This document shows positions 10,896-22,509 of a stretch of 62,000 bases of DNA, piece by piece. The stretch lies in the NCBI RefSeq assembly GCF_030272615.1, contig NC_081406.1, forward strand, positions 170,447,361 through 170,509,360, in the 5' to 3' direction. This stretch comes from Cryptomeria japonica (taxonomy: Eukaryota > Streptophyta > Pinopsida > Cupressales > Cupressaceae). The notes below the pieces were generated by a model. That model searched no databases and was not told where the DNA came from. It was given only the letters and a program-made list of their open reading frames with translations. How positions within the stretch are numbered: the stretch's first letter is position 1; each line of letters starts with the position of its first letter. The translations under genes were made by a program, and so were the position numbers.

Positions 10896-13579
10896 CATTG
10901 ATGATAGCCAAAAACTCTCAACTAGGCTTCTATGGAGGGTAAGAACAGTTCTATGAAGTGGAATCACAATTTTGTAGAGAAAATGCATGGTTTTGGGTGA
11001 GAGGTACAACATGGGTAGACAAGGCACATTAATATGAAACAAAGACAAAAGAGTATGAAATAGATGTGCAAAAATTATGTAGTGCTAGACATGGAGCAAT
11101 TTTGTTGAGTAGAGGTACCAAAACAAAGGTTTTTAAGTTGCAATTTTGAGAAGCATAGGAAAAAAAGAACAGTCTAAAGTGCCGAATTGGAAATTTTGAT
11201 TATAATTCAAACATAATTCAGGAAAATGTCAAAATAATATAAAATGAAGATTAGAAAGTTTGAAGGTAAATATACACACACCATACATTCACCTTAAATG
11301 CTTCATTGTCGCTAGGTTGAGCCGAAGTATAGTGCACCCTAGCCTCACCTAATTTGATCTCTTGATGGATTGAATGCAGCTTCTTATGAGTCTAATAGCA
11401 TGATGATAAGATTGATATGATAAATGATGAAAGAGATAGAATGATGAGTGATGAGGATATGTTAAAGGAAGGTCAGATTAAAAAATTGCATTATAAGGTA
11501 TGGAAGAAGACTGAAATAGAAAATTGGACAACATAACATTATGATGAAAAAAGATGTATAAATAGGCTGAGATGCCTTTGTTTTATAGAATTCTCAAGAG
11601 GCACAATCAATGGCTAGGATAGATTGATTAATGAATGGTAAAGATTGAATGAGGATTTTGGTTTAGAGTTAAATTACAATTTCCAAATGATGGTTAAGAG
11701 GTACCATTAGTAGGTGCATCAAGGAAATATCTTTATGTGAATGGATAGGATGAAGAGATTTAGGTATGAAATAAATAAATGGAATGCAATAGTAGTTTGA
11801 TTTTTAGGAAGTGTCTAGATTCAATAAATATGGATAGAGCTTTAGTTAAACATGTGAAGGGAATAAGGTGGGACATTTGTTATATGACTATGAGTTTAGA
11901 TTATAATCCATGCGAACACATTTATGGGCTAGGATGGAATGAACACGGATAAAGGGATAAAAGTGAATTGTGAAATTAATTAAATAAATAATAAATATTT
12001 GTCCAGTTAATGGTATTAATTAATGAAAAATATAAGTGAATAAATAATAATATTTATTTAAATATATATTAATAATTAGTTAGGAAAATAATGAATATCT
12101 ATTTCATTAATGGCTTAGGATAGGCTAAGATTAGGTGTGGTTTGGTATGGACAAATATTAGGTGTATACATATTGTAAAATTATGGTGTTAGTTATAGTC
12201 TCCCTAATGATGTTTTCATAGCTCCTGTTGGTATTGTAAAAAAATGAGCTTTTGTTGCTCATGTTTTGCCTTCGAAAAACCTTTTGAAAAAAAAATTCTA
12301 GATCCTACATGCTCGTGTTTAGATCTTCTAATTTCACGTTGACTTATTACTCCCAATTAATCGTTTTTAAGTTACAACTTATTTGTTTTACATCTGCGAA
12401 ATGACTGGCTAACCATGTCAGATTTTACTTTTTTCATTTAGTCAACATAATTTTTCATAGGCTAATGTTTCAAGCTTATTGGCTATCGTTTTATTTCCCC
12501 ATGTTTCCTATTAATAAATTCTTCATGTGCAATATTTCGTGACTTAAGTTTCAGGTTCCTTGAGCCCACATAATGGCTAGCCAAATATGAGTTTAGCACC
12601 TGCGTAATGGTTGGGTAGTCCTTATGCGCCTAAGGCTTTAGTTTTTGTAAAGGTAAGACTAGCTGCCCATATTCTGACATGGGCAAAAGTTATAGGCTCT
12701 TAGCCCATGTGGCAAGGTGGGGTGGTTAAACAAAACAATTAACATTGAGGAGTTAATGCCTTGCAGTCCCCCTCAGCCTGCATTGTTAGTGACGTCACTA
12801 AATGTTAGCTTGCAAGATGTCCAGGAAGACAAAATTATATCAATGTGGTTAATTTCAAGTGGTTGCTCCGCAGTCCTGCAAGTTAGTGTATGTAGTTGAG
12901 ATATAACTTGAGGGCGTGTGGGAAAGGAAAAATCTCAATAGCTAGCAATGAAATAAATCAAGACATGCATCCTTTCAATCTTGTCAGATGGAGTTTGTGT
13001 CAAGCAATAGACTGGTGGGAAGGAACCACGTGTCTCGTGGTATCGATGTGAAGGACAAAGAAACTATGAACCATACGCCCCTGTGAGGGTGATGATGAGG
13101 TGGTTAGGTGAATCTTGGGATGACGAGAGTTTGACGTGTGTATTATGAGGCTCCATAAGTGTAAGGGAAATGGAAACCCCGTGGCCCTACAGGGAAATCA
13201 TTATGAAGCCAACAAAGCCTATGGGCTTGTGGGCAAAATAAAGAAGAAATTAGATCGATGACTGAGATTCAAAATGTAGCTGAAAAATTAAAAATATCAC
13301 CTTGTACGATTCAGTGTAACAAATGGGGCCTTCTTCCACATCATCGGAGGTCATGTATTTCCACCTTTCTCTTTCTGTCCACCTAGATCGCTTTGTTACC
13401 TTCAAATAGGAACTTTACCAACTCTGTTGACCTATAATCCTCGAGAGCCTAGCGCGGTGCGAAGATGTTGCGCAGCGTGCTTCCATTCCGTGAATCTGAT
13501 AGCACGTAGATGGTCGTTTGAGCATTGTGGTTCTACCTAGAAGGAATCGTAACTCCCCTACATGCGCTTACCGACGTCA
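10896..13579. other. Region without recognisable genes
   Basis: The interval 11950-12120 is extremely A/T-rich with repeated aataaat/ttaatta words. The interval 12240-12700 shares scattered blocks with 8600-8930. The interval 13000-13580 is more GC-rich but has no long ORF. No LTR ends, tRNA-like folds or protein domains were seen. The right edge is the target site of element E, ending gacgtca then GTTTT. Confidence 0.5.
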
Positions 13580-13584
13580 GTTTT
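13580..13584. repeat. Target-site duplication of element E (GTTTT; partner 21470-21474)
   Basis: GTTTT immediately precedes the LTR TG at 13585 and recurs immediately after the LTR CA at 21469. A perfect 5-bp duplication shows that the two ends belong to one insertion event. Confidence 0.95.
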
Positions 13585-15204
13585 TGATGGGGTTCACCTA
13601 GTTTGCCCAACACTTCACGTGGTTGGTGTTGCTCAATTCCACCAACTCACCAGGCCTAGTTGCACTCTAGACCTCCAAGTCCTTCTCAATCTCTTCTAGG
13701 GCTTGATTCTTGATCACTCTAAGGTGTTTGCTTCAAGTGTTTTGGCTAGGAACCCTACCAATTCACAGTGCTTCCAATGTGCTCAATTATGGCTTTTTGG
13801 CTTAAAGTTGTAAATTTGACCTCCTGCTGTTGTGAGATGATGTAGAGGTGTGGAGGTGTCTTCTAACATGTTTTGAATGCATTTAGGGTCCATTTGAGGT
13901 TAGCAATCATTAGGTTTCTTACCGATTTCAAAATCTTGCCTAGAAAAGGGCTACAAGGAATGAGTCCCAGTTAGGCCTCCAAAATCCGGGTTTTTAGGGC
14001 TTGGGTGAAAACGGTACAAAAGACCCTTTAGCAAGTTTAGATTTTCCTCAAAGATACACTTAACCTCAAAGGATTTTTGTGGTTTTGGTTTCTTGTTTCA
14101 CCGTACAATGTGTTAACCCCAAAATGAGGGTTTTGAAGGGTTTCTAGGCCTTCTAGCCGGCAGTGACTAATCAAGTTGGGGTTTAGGCATCAAATGACTT
14201 TTTCAAGGCTTCTCCTTGCATAGGCAACTCTGTCCCAACTCCATGGACCCCTCCAAAAGCTTAGTTGGTGATATGGCATTCACCCCTGCACTTGGCACTT
14301 CAATTTCACCTTATTTCCTCTAGCCGGGTTGCTCCTAGACTCGCTTAGAACAAGGTGACAGTCATATTAAAACTCTTCTCCAGTACTTTTCCCTGCATAT
14401 GTACACTATACAAGTGGTTTCCCTTCATGTCCCAACAAGTCGTGATGGCAGCACGTGTGGAACTCATGGGGCAACCATTTTCACAAAAACTTCTAAATAC
14501 AAGCCAAAACTGGCTGTTTGCAAACATGAACAAGAAAACACTAATGAAAACTATCTACAAAACTTGAAATTGAACCAACCATACTGTAACACACTAGAGA
14601 GACTCAATCCATTTCTATATTAATTGATTCAATCCATTTTCAATTACAAAATGAGTAAAACAAGCCAAAATGCTGCCAACTAGTCTGAAAATGAGTAGTT
14701 TCAGATTGTTGAACTTATAAGCACTTTCTTCAACTTTGGTAACTGTGCAAGAGAGGGTATTTATAGTTTTCCCACATGTGGAGTCATCCTAGGGCATTGG
14801 ACAATCCCTAACTCCACCGCTAACCAATTCAGGACAAAAGTTTTCATGACAACTTTTTACAACTTTGCACTTTCTTACTTCTTGGTGTTCCCAACCTTAG
14901 AAACCTATTCTAAGTCATCACACATGACTTTTAAAACATGCCTAAGACTAATTTAACCCTCCCTAATGCCTATACCAAGTTTTGACACTTTTGACCATCA
15001 AGAAGGTCAACTACCTACTCAAACCCACTATTTACACAAAAATGCAAACCTAAGAAGAATGAACTCAACCCAGGCCTACATTGACTCAAAACACTAACTC
15101 TTGGACCCTCCTGGAGTCCTTCTTCACTACTGACTTGGCTAGGGTCAGTACAAAACCAAAATTGTGAAAACTAGACAACCTAAGTCCTAGGTGCTCCTGC
15201 ACCA
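13585..15204 (-). repeat. 3' LTR of chromovirus E
   Basis: On the minus strand it begins TGGTGCAGGAGCACC at 15204 and ends CCCATCA at 13585. A TATA box, CTATAAATACC, lies at 14756-14766 on the minus strand, with one near-palindrome (aaagttttcatgacaacttt, 14837-14856) upstream of it. It matches 19828-21469 along its whole length. Confidence 0.95.
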
Positions 15205-15222
15205 TTCTCCCAAAGAAAAGAA
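15205..15222 (-). promoter_or_regulatory. Polypurine tract of element E
   Basis: On the minus strand this reads ttcttttctttgggagaa directly before the 3' LTR start TGGTGCAGG. The gggaga end is the expected primer for plus-strand DNA; the T interruptions are unusual but shared by related elements here. Confidence 0.65.
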
Positions 15223-15224
15223 GA

Positions 15225-16017
15225 TCATGTCACCTCCTTGGGAATCAGATTTTGATCAATTCCAAACTTCTTAAACTCTGTCTCAAGCACCCATGTAGCT
15301 TCAGCATCATCCATACCTTGCCATTTGATTAGGTGCTCCCAATAGGCTTGATGGCTTGTCTTCTTGGCGATCCTTGAACTCAACACCTTCTCAGCCTTTG
15401 GATTTGGTTTGGCTGGTAACTGAATGTTGTTCACATCATCTGATAGCTCTGAGTGACTACAATCTGAACCTTGAATTGGTCCCTTTTAGGTAATTAAGTC
15501 TGCTATGTTGAAAACCGGTGACAATCCTATGTCACTAGGTAGATCCACCTTGTATGCATTTTCTCCATACTTGGCTAGAATGGCACATGGACCTATCCTT
15601 CTCATTTGCAACTTGTTGGGCAGTCCTTTTTGTAGCCTTGCTTTGTTTAGGTGCACCATGACAAGATCTCCCACTTGAAATTGTAGGTTTTTTCTCTTTT
15701 CATCAACTTTTTGCTTGAGTTTGCTTGTGTTCTCCATCAATGCTTGCTTGATTGATTCATGGACTTCCTTCATTGATTGAGCAAAATCTTTTGCATATCT
15801 ACTTCTTGCTGCTGCACTACCTAAGTCTCTCAACTCCAAAATACCTCTTGGGTGCACTCCATAGACCACTTCAAAAGGACTCTTGCCAGTAGTCCTATTC
15901 ATGGTGTCATTATATGCATATTCAGCTTGTGAGAGTACTTGATCCCATGTCTGACCATATTCCTTAGTAAGGCACCTTAATAAGTTTCCCAAGCTCCTAT
16001 TCACCACTTCGGTCTGC
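15225..16017 (-). pseudogene. pol: Integrase C-terminus and chromodomain of element E
   Basis: From 16007 the frame covers the helix after the catalytic Glu (VNRSLGNLLRCL), HPRG..LELRDL, a basic region and the GPY/F module with RRIGPCAIL and NAYKVDLP. A stop near 15486 separates it from the last 70 residues (15434-15225). These form a chromodomain with VLSSRIAKKT, a YWEHLIKW strand and ATWVLETEF, including the aromatic residues expected of the methyl-lysine cage. Chromodomains in this group are thought to guide integration into marked chromatin. The frame break at about 16018-16045 splits integrase just before the catalytic Glu. Confidence 0.92.
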
Positions 16018-16821
16018 TCATCTGTTTGTGGATGGTAGGCTGATCCATAGTGTCTTCCAAAAATGACTCATGAACATTGAGTCCCTATCCAAAACAATTC
16101 TCATGGGTAAACCATGTATTCTCACTACCTCTTTGAAGAACAATTGAGCTATTCGGCATGCATGATGAGTAGTCTTGCAAGGCACAAAGTGAGCCATTTT
16201 GCTAAATCTGTTGACAATGACATAAATGTTGTCATATCCCTGCTTTGTCCATGGTAAACCTACTACAAAGTCCATACTAATGCATTCCCAAGGTCTATTT
16301 GGTATGGGAAGAGGTTGGTATAAACCGTCATTTGTAGAAGTACCTTTGGCTTTTTGGCAAATTATGCAAGTCTCCACATACTTCTTCACATCTTGATTCA
16401 TCCTTGGCCAATAGTAATACCTCTGAACCAACTCTTGAGTCTTATTGACCCCAAAATGTCCACTAAGGCTGCCATTATGCTTCTCTTGTATGAGATTTTC
16501 TCTCATTGAGCCTCTAGGCACACAAAGCTGCCCACCTCTAAACAATAGTCCATTTTGCAAAGTAAAATCAGAATACTCGCTATGGAAGTGATTTTGATAC
16601 TCCTTACACACCTTGTAGGCATTTGAGAAGTCTTCATCCTCCGGGTATAAGCCTTTAAAACTCTCAACACCTATGCTTCTCAATTGAATTTCTTGGATTG
16701 TCAAAAGTCTCCTACTTAGTGCATTAGCTACCCGGTTTAACTGCCCTTTCTTGTGCTTAATGGTGAATGTATAGGCCTGCATGTACTCCACCCATTTCAT
16801 GTGCTTATGACTGAGTTTGTC
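16018..16821 (-). pseudogene. pol: RNase H tail and integrase core of element E
   Basis: It begins with the end of RNase H (KWVEYMQAYTFTIKHKKG), which runs into the HHCC zinc-binding domain of integrase (HNGSLSGHFG, then CIICQKAK). The core follows with catalytic Asp in ISMDFVVGLP and Asp in VLDRDSMF. A stop and spacer at 16801-16821 separate it from the RT frame, and a frameshift near 16045 removes the catalytic Glu from this frame. The usual DRG in the second Asp motif reads DRD. Confidence 0.93.
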
Positions 16822-18195
16822 TTATGAGTTTAGGAAACTCAATGCTTGGTTGTCCATATAGACTACAAATTCCTTAGGGAGGAGATAGTGTCTCCACTTC
16901 CTCAAAGCCTGCACTAACGCATATAACTCAAGATCATAAGAGGAGTATTTCCTCTTGGCATCACTTAGCTTCTCACTATGGAAAGCTACTGGTCTTTCTT
17001 CTTGGCTTAGGACAGCACCTACTACAACATTGCTTGCATCACATTCCACAATGAAAAGTTTCTCAAAACTAGGCAACACTAGCACCGGTTGAGTAGCTAT
17101 CTTCTCCTTCAAGGTGTCAAAACCTTTGTTTGCTTCTTCATTCCACTGAAACTTTGCCTTCATTCCACCTCTAATGGTGTCTAACATTGGTGCACATATA
17201 GCACTAAATTGCCTAATGAACTTCCGGTAGTAGTGAGCTAGTCCATGGAAGCTTCTCACCTCTGTTGCTGACTTAGGAGTAGGCCAATTTATTATGGCTT
17301 CAACCTTTCTGGGATCCATCTTGAGGTTTCCTTGAGACAACACAAACCCAAGGTAAACGAACTCCTGCTTGACAAACTCACACTTATCCAAGTTCATGGT
17401 TAGCTTTTCATCATACAATCTTTGTAATACATCTTGCAAATGAGTAATATGATCTACCCCATCCTTACTGAAAATGAGAATGTCATCTAGATATACCACC
17501 ACAAATTTACCTATGAATTCCTTCATCACTTCATTCATGAGTCTCATGAAGGTGCTGGGAGCATTGGATAAGCCAAATGGCATTACAAGCCACTCATAAA
17601 GACCCTCTGTTGTCTTGAATGTTGTTTTCCACTCATCACCCTCCTTAATCCTAATTTGGTGATATCCACTTTTAAGGTCAATCTTGGTAAAGTACTTGGC
17701 TTCCCCTAAACAATCCATGAGGTCTTCTATTCTAGATATAGGGAACCTATATCTGATGGTGATCCTATTAATGGCTCTAGAATCAGTACACAACCTCCAA
17801 GTACCACCTTTCTTTGGGGCTAACACGGTAGGGACAGCACAAGAGCTAATGCTTTTCCTAATGAGGCCTTGGTCTAGGAGCTCTTGGATTTGCTTGGCAA
17901 TCTCAACATTTTGCTGGGGAGTCATCTTATAAGCTGCCTTGTTAGGTAAGGATGCTCCGAGGATGAAGTCTATTTGATGGCTTATGGTTCTTTTTGGAGG
18001 TAGGGTGGCTGGCTGCCCATCACTTACTATGCCTTTGAATTTCTTCAACAAATCTTGCACCTCTATTGGAAAATCTGGCTGCTCTTTCTTGTCTTCCTCT
18101 TTAGGCTTCATCACTAGTGCAAACCCTACACCTTCACCTTCCTCAAGTGCCTTCAAGAACTGTTTTTCACTTACCAAAAGAACATTAGGACCCAC
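16822..18195 (-). pseudogene. pol: Reverse transcriptase and RNase H of element E
   Basis: The frame is open for 457 residues. RT motifs appear in order: KAAYKMTP, PTVLAPKKGGTWRLC, first catalytic Asp in [22 protein letters not shown] and the catalytic YLDD in VVYLDDILIF. The RNase H part has VECDAS, the Glu of DLELYALVQAL and the Asp of YMDNQALSFL, so the main acidic residues are present. This is the best-preserved coding stretch in the window. It ends at a stop before the last RNase H segment, which continues from 16800. Confidence 0.95.
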
Positions 18196-18690
18196 TGCCC
18201 TTTTTTCACCTTCCTCAAGGATAGACTGAATCTTGAATGTGACTCCATCTTTCTTGAATGAGTATGCATTCTTGGCTCCATCATGGATAGCTTGTCTATC
18301 AAATTGCCATGGTCTTCCTAATAGGAGATATCATGCATCCATGGGTAGGACATCACATAACACTTTGTCCCCACCCATGCTTGCTCATTGATAAGGACAT
18401 GTTGGCCTTTTTTTAACTAAGTGACTCTATAAGGATTGTTGTGAGGTATTGTTTGCAAATTGAGCTTACTCACTGCCTCTTCTGACACAATGTTGTCTGT
18501 AGACCCCAAATCAATGATCACTTTACACACTTTGTCCATAATCTTGCATTTGATTCTAAATAAGGACCTTCTTTGGCTAGGCTCTTCTCTGACCGGTTCT
18601 TTGATCAAAGTTCTCCTTATCATCAAGTTGTCACCTACTTCTGACTCTAAGGCAACCTCTGAGGTCTTGCTGCTTGAAGACTCTTCTTGA
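18196..18690 (-). pseudogene. pol: Aspartic protease region of element E
   Basis: Residues near 18510-18530 read KVIIDLGSTDNIVS, the retropepsin active-site region, with Leu replacing Ser/Thr so that D-S-G becomes D-L-G. The preceding RR-LIKEP and SLFRIKC stretch matches elements D and L. Between about 18196 and 18416 the frame is broken by a stop and a shift before it joins RT. Protease would cut the Gag-Pol precursor; this copy is probably inactive. Confidence 0.85.
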
Positions 18691-19777
18691 AGATAGTTCA
18701 CTCTTCTTTCACTACCTTGTGATGATGATCCTTTCTCTGGACACCCATATGCTAGATGACCAAGTTGGTTACAATGGTAACACTTCATCGTTGCAAAGTA
18801 TGAGGAACCTCTACCTTGTCCACTAGATCTTCCTCTAGATCCATTGTTTGATCCCCTTCCTCTATTGAATCCTCCTCTACTATTGCCACTCTCCTGGTGT
18901 TCTTTGTTCAGATCTTCTTCCTCCAAAGCCTCCCCTATGGCCTCTGTTGTCTTTACCTCTACCCCTGTCCTTATTGCTGCTTGAGTCATGTCTTCTTTTC
19001 AGTTTTTCCTCCACCTTAAGGGCAAATTGATACGTTTGATGGACTATTTTTGGGCTCATTAAACTGATTTCTTCCTGGATGTTCCATCGTAGACAATTTA
19101 GGTACCTAGCAACCTTGAGACTCTCTTCTTCCACCACATGAGATCTAAGGCTAAGTTTGTGAAACTCCTCCATGTAGCTATTGACATCAAGGTCTTTTTG
19201 TCTTAAGTTTTGCCTCTTCCTATGAATTTGCACTTCATAGTCATCAGGGAGATAGGCTTCTTTGATTTTGACTAACATCCCTTTCCAAGAAGAGATGGGT
19301 GCTTTGCCCATTTTCTTCCTCTCATCTTGCACAAATTGCCACCATGTGAGAGCAGCTCCTCTCATCCTAGACTTGGCTACCTTGACTCTTTGGGCTTTAA
19401 TTATGCCTTCACATTCAAAATGGTTCTCCATACCTTCTATCCACTCTAGGACGACTTCTGCCTCCATCTTACCAGTGAACAATGGCAATCCTTCTAGTGA
19501 TTTATCACTCAAGGCTTTCAACGCCTTCAAGAAAGGTTCTTGCTCTAGGACAGGATCTGGTTCAAGCACTTTGTCTATCCCTAACACTTCTTTACCCTTC
19601 CCTTCTGCTCCTTCAACGTTTACCAACACTTCATTAGTCTTGGTTTCAATTGCACCAAGCTTACTCTCCAATTCAACCAACTTTTCTTTCAGGAGTCTAT
19701 TCTCTTCCTCCTGATTCATCCACTTTCCTTCCCAACTCTGCATTGGTCACCATGTTCTTGTCTCCTACAGATTCCAT
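18691..19777 (-). pseudogene. gag: gag of chromovirus E
   Basis: A start at 19777 leads to a short TNAEL-containing N-terminus shared with elements D and P, then shifts frame. The ATG at 19743 opens the main frame to 18880. The order is a coiled-coil N-terminus, the retrotransposon gag core (RGAALTWWQF, SSWKGM, YLPDDYEVQ, LDVNSYMEEFHKLSLR, VARYLN) and an Arg/Gly-rich tail. A frameshift near 18900-18990 carries it into the CCHC knuckle CYHCNQLGHLAYGC at about 18740-18786. Gag forms the particle and binds RNA. Confidence 0.93.
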
Positions 19778-19809
19778 TGAGGACATCAACTCTTCTAGAC
19801 CAAATCTTA

Positions 19810-19827
19810 TAGGCTCTGATATCAATT
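19810..19827 (-). promoter_or_regulatory. Primer-binding site of element E
   Basis: On the minus strand, TTGATATCAGAGCC follows the LTR end CCCATCA after an aa spacer. It matches the plant initiator tRNA-Met primer site except for one base (TGATATC for TGGTATC). Confidence 0.9.
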
Positions 19828-21469
19828 TGATGGGGTTCACCTAGTCTGCCCAACACTTCACTTGGTTGGTGTCGCTCAATTCCACCAACTCACCAGGCCT
19901 AGTGGCACTCTAGACCTCCAAGTCCTTCTCAATCTCTTCTAGGGCTTGATTCTTGATCACTCTAAGGTGTTTGCTTCAAGTGTTTTGGCTAGGAATCCTA
20001 CCAATTCACAGTGTTTCCTATGTGCTCAATTATGGCTTCTTGGCTTAAAGTTGTCAATTTGACCTCCTGCTGTTGTGGGATGATGCAGAGGTGTGGAGGT
20101 GTCTTCTAACATGTTTTGAATGCATTTAGGGTCCATTTGAGGTTAGTAATCATTAGGTTTCTTACCGATTTCAAAATCTTGCCTAGAAAAGGGCTACAAG
20201 GAATGAGCCCCAATTAGGCCTCCAAAATTTGATTTTTTAGGGCTTGGGTGAAAACGGTACAAAAGACCCTCTAGCAAGTTTAGATTTTCCTCAAAGATAC
20301 ACTTAACCTCAAAGGATTTTTGTGGTTTTAGCTTCTTGTTTCACCGTACAATGTGTTAACCCCAAAATGAGGGTTTCGAAGGGTTTCTAGGCCTTCTAGC
20401 CGGCAGTGCCTGATCAAGTTGGGGTTTAGGCATTAAATGACTTTTTCAAGGCTTCTCCTTGCATAGGAAACTCTGTCCCAACTCCATGGACCCCTCCAAA
20501 CGCTTAGATGGTGATATGGCATTCACCCTTGCACTTGGCACTTCAATTTCACCTTATTTCCTCTAGCCGGGTTGCTTCTGGACTCGCCTAGAACAAGGTG
20601 ACAGTCATATTAAAACTCTTCTCCAACACTTGTCCCTACATATGTACACTATAAAAGTGGTTTCCCTTCATGTCCCAACAAGCTGTGATAGCAACAAGTG
20701 TGGAACTCATGGGGCAACCATTTTCACAAAAACTGCTATATACAAGCCAAAACTGGCTGTTTGCAAACAAGAACAAGAAAACACTAATGAAAACTATCTA
20801 CAAAACTTGAAATTGAACCAACAATACTGTAACACACTAGAGAGACACAATCCATTGCTGGATTAATGGATTCAATCCATTTTCAATTACAAAATGAGTA
20901 AAACAAGCCAAAATGCTATCAACTAGTCTAAAAATGAGTAGTTTCAGATTGTTGAACTTACATAGCACCTTCTCCAACCTTGGTAACCGTGCAAGAGAGG
21001 GTATTTATAGTTTTCCCACGTGTGGAGTCATCCTAGGGCATTGGACAATCCCTAACTCCACCGCTAACCAATTCAGGACAAAAGTTGTCATGACAACTTT
21101 CAAAAGTTGTTATGACAACTTTTTACAACTTTGCACTTTTTTACTTATTGGTCTTCCCAACCTTAGAAAGCTATTCTAAGTCATCACACATGACTTTTAA
21201 AACATGCCTAAGACTAATTTAACCCTCCCTAATGCCTATACCAAGTTTTGACACTTTTGACCATCAAGAAGGTCAACTACCTACTCAAACCCACTATTTA
21301 CACAAAAATGCAAACTTAAGAAGAATGAACTCAACCTAGGCCTACATTGACTCAAAACACTAACTCTTGGACCCTCCTGGAGTCCTTATTCAGTACTGAC
21401 TTGGCTAGGGTCAGTACAAGCCAAAATTGTGAAAACTAGACAGCCTAAGTCCTAGGTTCTCCTGCACCA
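19828..21469 (-). repeat. 5' LTR of chromovirus E
   Basis: TG at 21469 and CA at 19828 on the minus strand. The promoter portion holds a TATA box at 21002-21010 (CTATAAATA), a CACGTG G-box at 21017-21022 and two adjacent palindromes at 21081-21123. The 3' LTR has CACATG and a single palindrome at the same places. This 5' LTR would drive transcription. Confidence 0.95.
21002..21123 (-). promoter_or_regulatory. Predicted U3 promoter of element E: TATA, G-box, doubled palindrome
   Basis: On the minus strand, upstream to downstream: a near-palindrome (21102-21123), a perfect 20-bp palindrome AAAGTTGTCATGACAACTTT (21081-21100), a CACGTG box (21017-21022), then CTATAAATACCC. Spacing to TATA fits a plant promoter. 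Function is inferred from motif and position only. Confidence 0.6.
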
Positions 21470-21510
21470 GTTTTCCTTCTAGGGCCTATATCTTTGTGGT
21501 TTGAAGGTAT

Positions 21511-22437
21511 TGTTGGCATTGTATTGTCATTGATGTCAATAGGTATAGGAGGACAACTGGTATGGGAGAATAGTTGATATGCAGTCATTGATGTCAACTG
21601 GTATGTATTAAGTGCCCATTGGTGAAGTGACATTTTAATGGTTGAAGAAGGCTTAGGGATGCAAACAGGTAATGCATGAAACCGGTATGAAAACATGCCA
21701 TCAAAATTTGATGAAGAGGTAAAATGATGACATCCCGTAGGCACAAAACAGAGTAGGGTGGAACCAATAAGCTGAGTAATTGGTAGTCAAGTGCAGCGTC
21801 TGTCAGATGACCAACCGATAGAGGTTGAGTCAGCAAGTGAGGAGCAGCAAGAGAAGGTGAGCAGTGAGAGGAGGCGAGAAGAGGGAAGGAGAGGACATAA
21901 AACTAGAAGAGAACAAAATAGAGGGAAAGTGATAGAAGGAAGAGGAGGAGACAACCGGTAAGGCAGAGAAGTGAAACCAGTAGGGTGAAGAATATGCAGT
22001 GGTTACAAGACTCACTTGTGACTGGATTATTACATTTGTATTTGATAATGATTCATTGTAGATCACTGAGTTGGTGCTCGGTGTAGGGGTTGTAACTCCT
22101 TTGGGTTGGTGCCCATAAACATCCGAGGTTTTAGCTCCTTTGGGTTGGTGCCCTAAATGTTGTAACCGAAGTGTTTCATTGTGAGCTTGGATTGGAGCAG
22201 TAGACTCCCGCAACATTTCTCACTGAGGTTTTTCACATCTTGGGTTTTCCTTGTATATACCGGTGTCATGTGATGTGCATTTGTGTGTGCTTGTTTTATG
22301 ATATCTTTCCTTCTCTTACCGGTAAGTTAACTTGGCATTAGGATTGGTAACCGAGAATCTCTCTTAGGATCAAAATGTTAAAGAGTTTTGGAAACCACTC
22401 ATTCACCGCCCCTCTCAGTGGTATATTTTGTCCAACA
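21511..22437 (+). repeat. LTR F (5' end of gag-only tandem array)
   Basis: Starts TGTTGGCATTG and ends TGTCCAACA, 927 bp, followed at once by a primer-binding site. It carries the GGTTGGTGCCC block at 22080-22165 and a C-run with CTCTCAG just before the end. It matches LTR G at 24636-25728 closely over its first 200 bp and its last 400 bp. Confidence 0.9.
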
Positions 22438-22456
22438 ATTGGTATCGGACCATAGG
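22438..22456 (+). promoter_or_regulatory. Primer-binding site of gag-only unit F
   Basis: attggtatcggaccatagg is a mutated form of TTGGTATCAGAGCC placed directly after the LTR end. Two changes relative to the tRNA-iMet complement suggest decay. Confidence 0.8.
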
Positions 22457-22509
22457 TTCGCGGTTGATAAGCTTTCTCTAGCTTGGGTAGATTCTGGTAA
22501 TTGGACAAA

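Larger units (their letters stand above)
13585..21469 (-). mobile_element. Complete Ty3/gypsy chromovirus E (7.9 kb)
   Basis: On the minus strand the order is 5' LTR, tRNA-iMet primer site, gag, protease, RT, RNase H, integrase, chromodomain, polypurine tract, 3' LTR, which is the Ty3/gypsy order. The LTRs are 1642 and 1620 bp and look roughly 96 percent identical over the parts I compared by eye, so the insertion is not recent. The coding region carries several frameshifts and stops and is not autonomous now. The C-terminal chromodomain marks it as a chromovirus; I do not assign a clade. Confidence 0.96.

Noticed and set aside
10728-11048. A minus-strand ORF with a long Asp/Gly repeat
   Set aside because: The repeat is the translation of the CATCAC microsatellite and the frame begins and ends in non-coding or LTR sequence.
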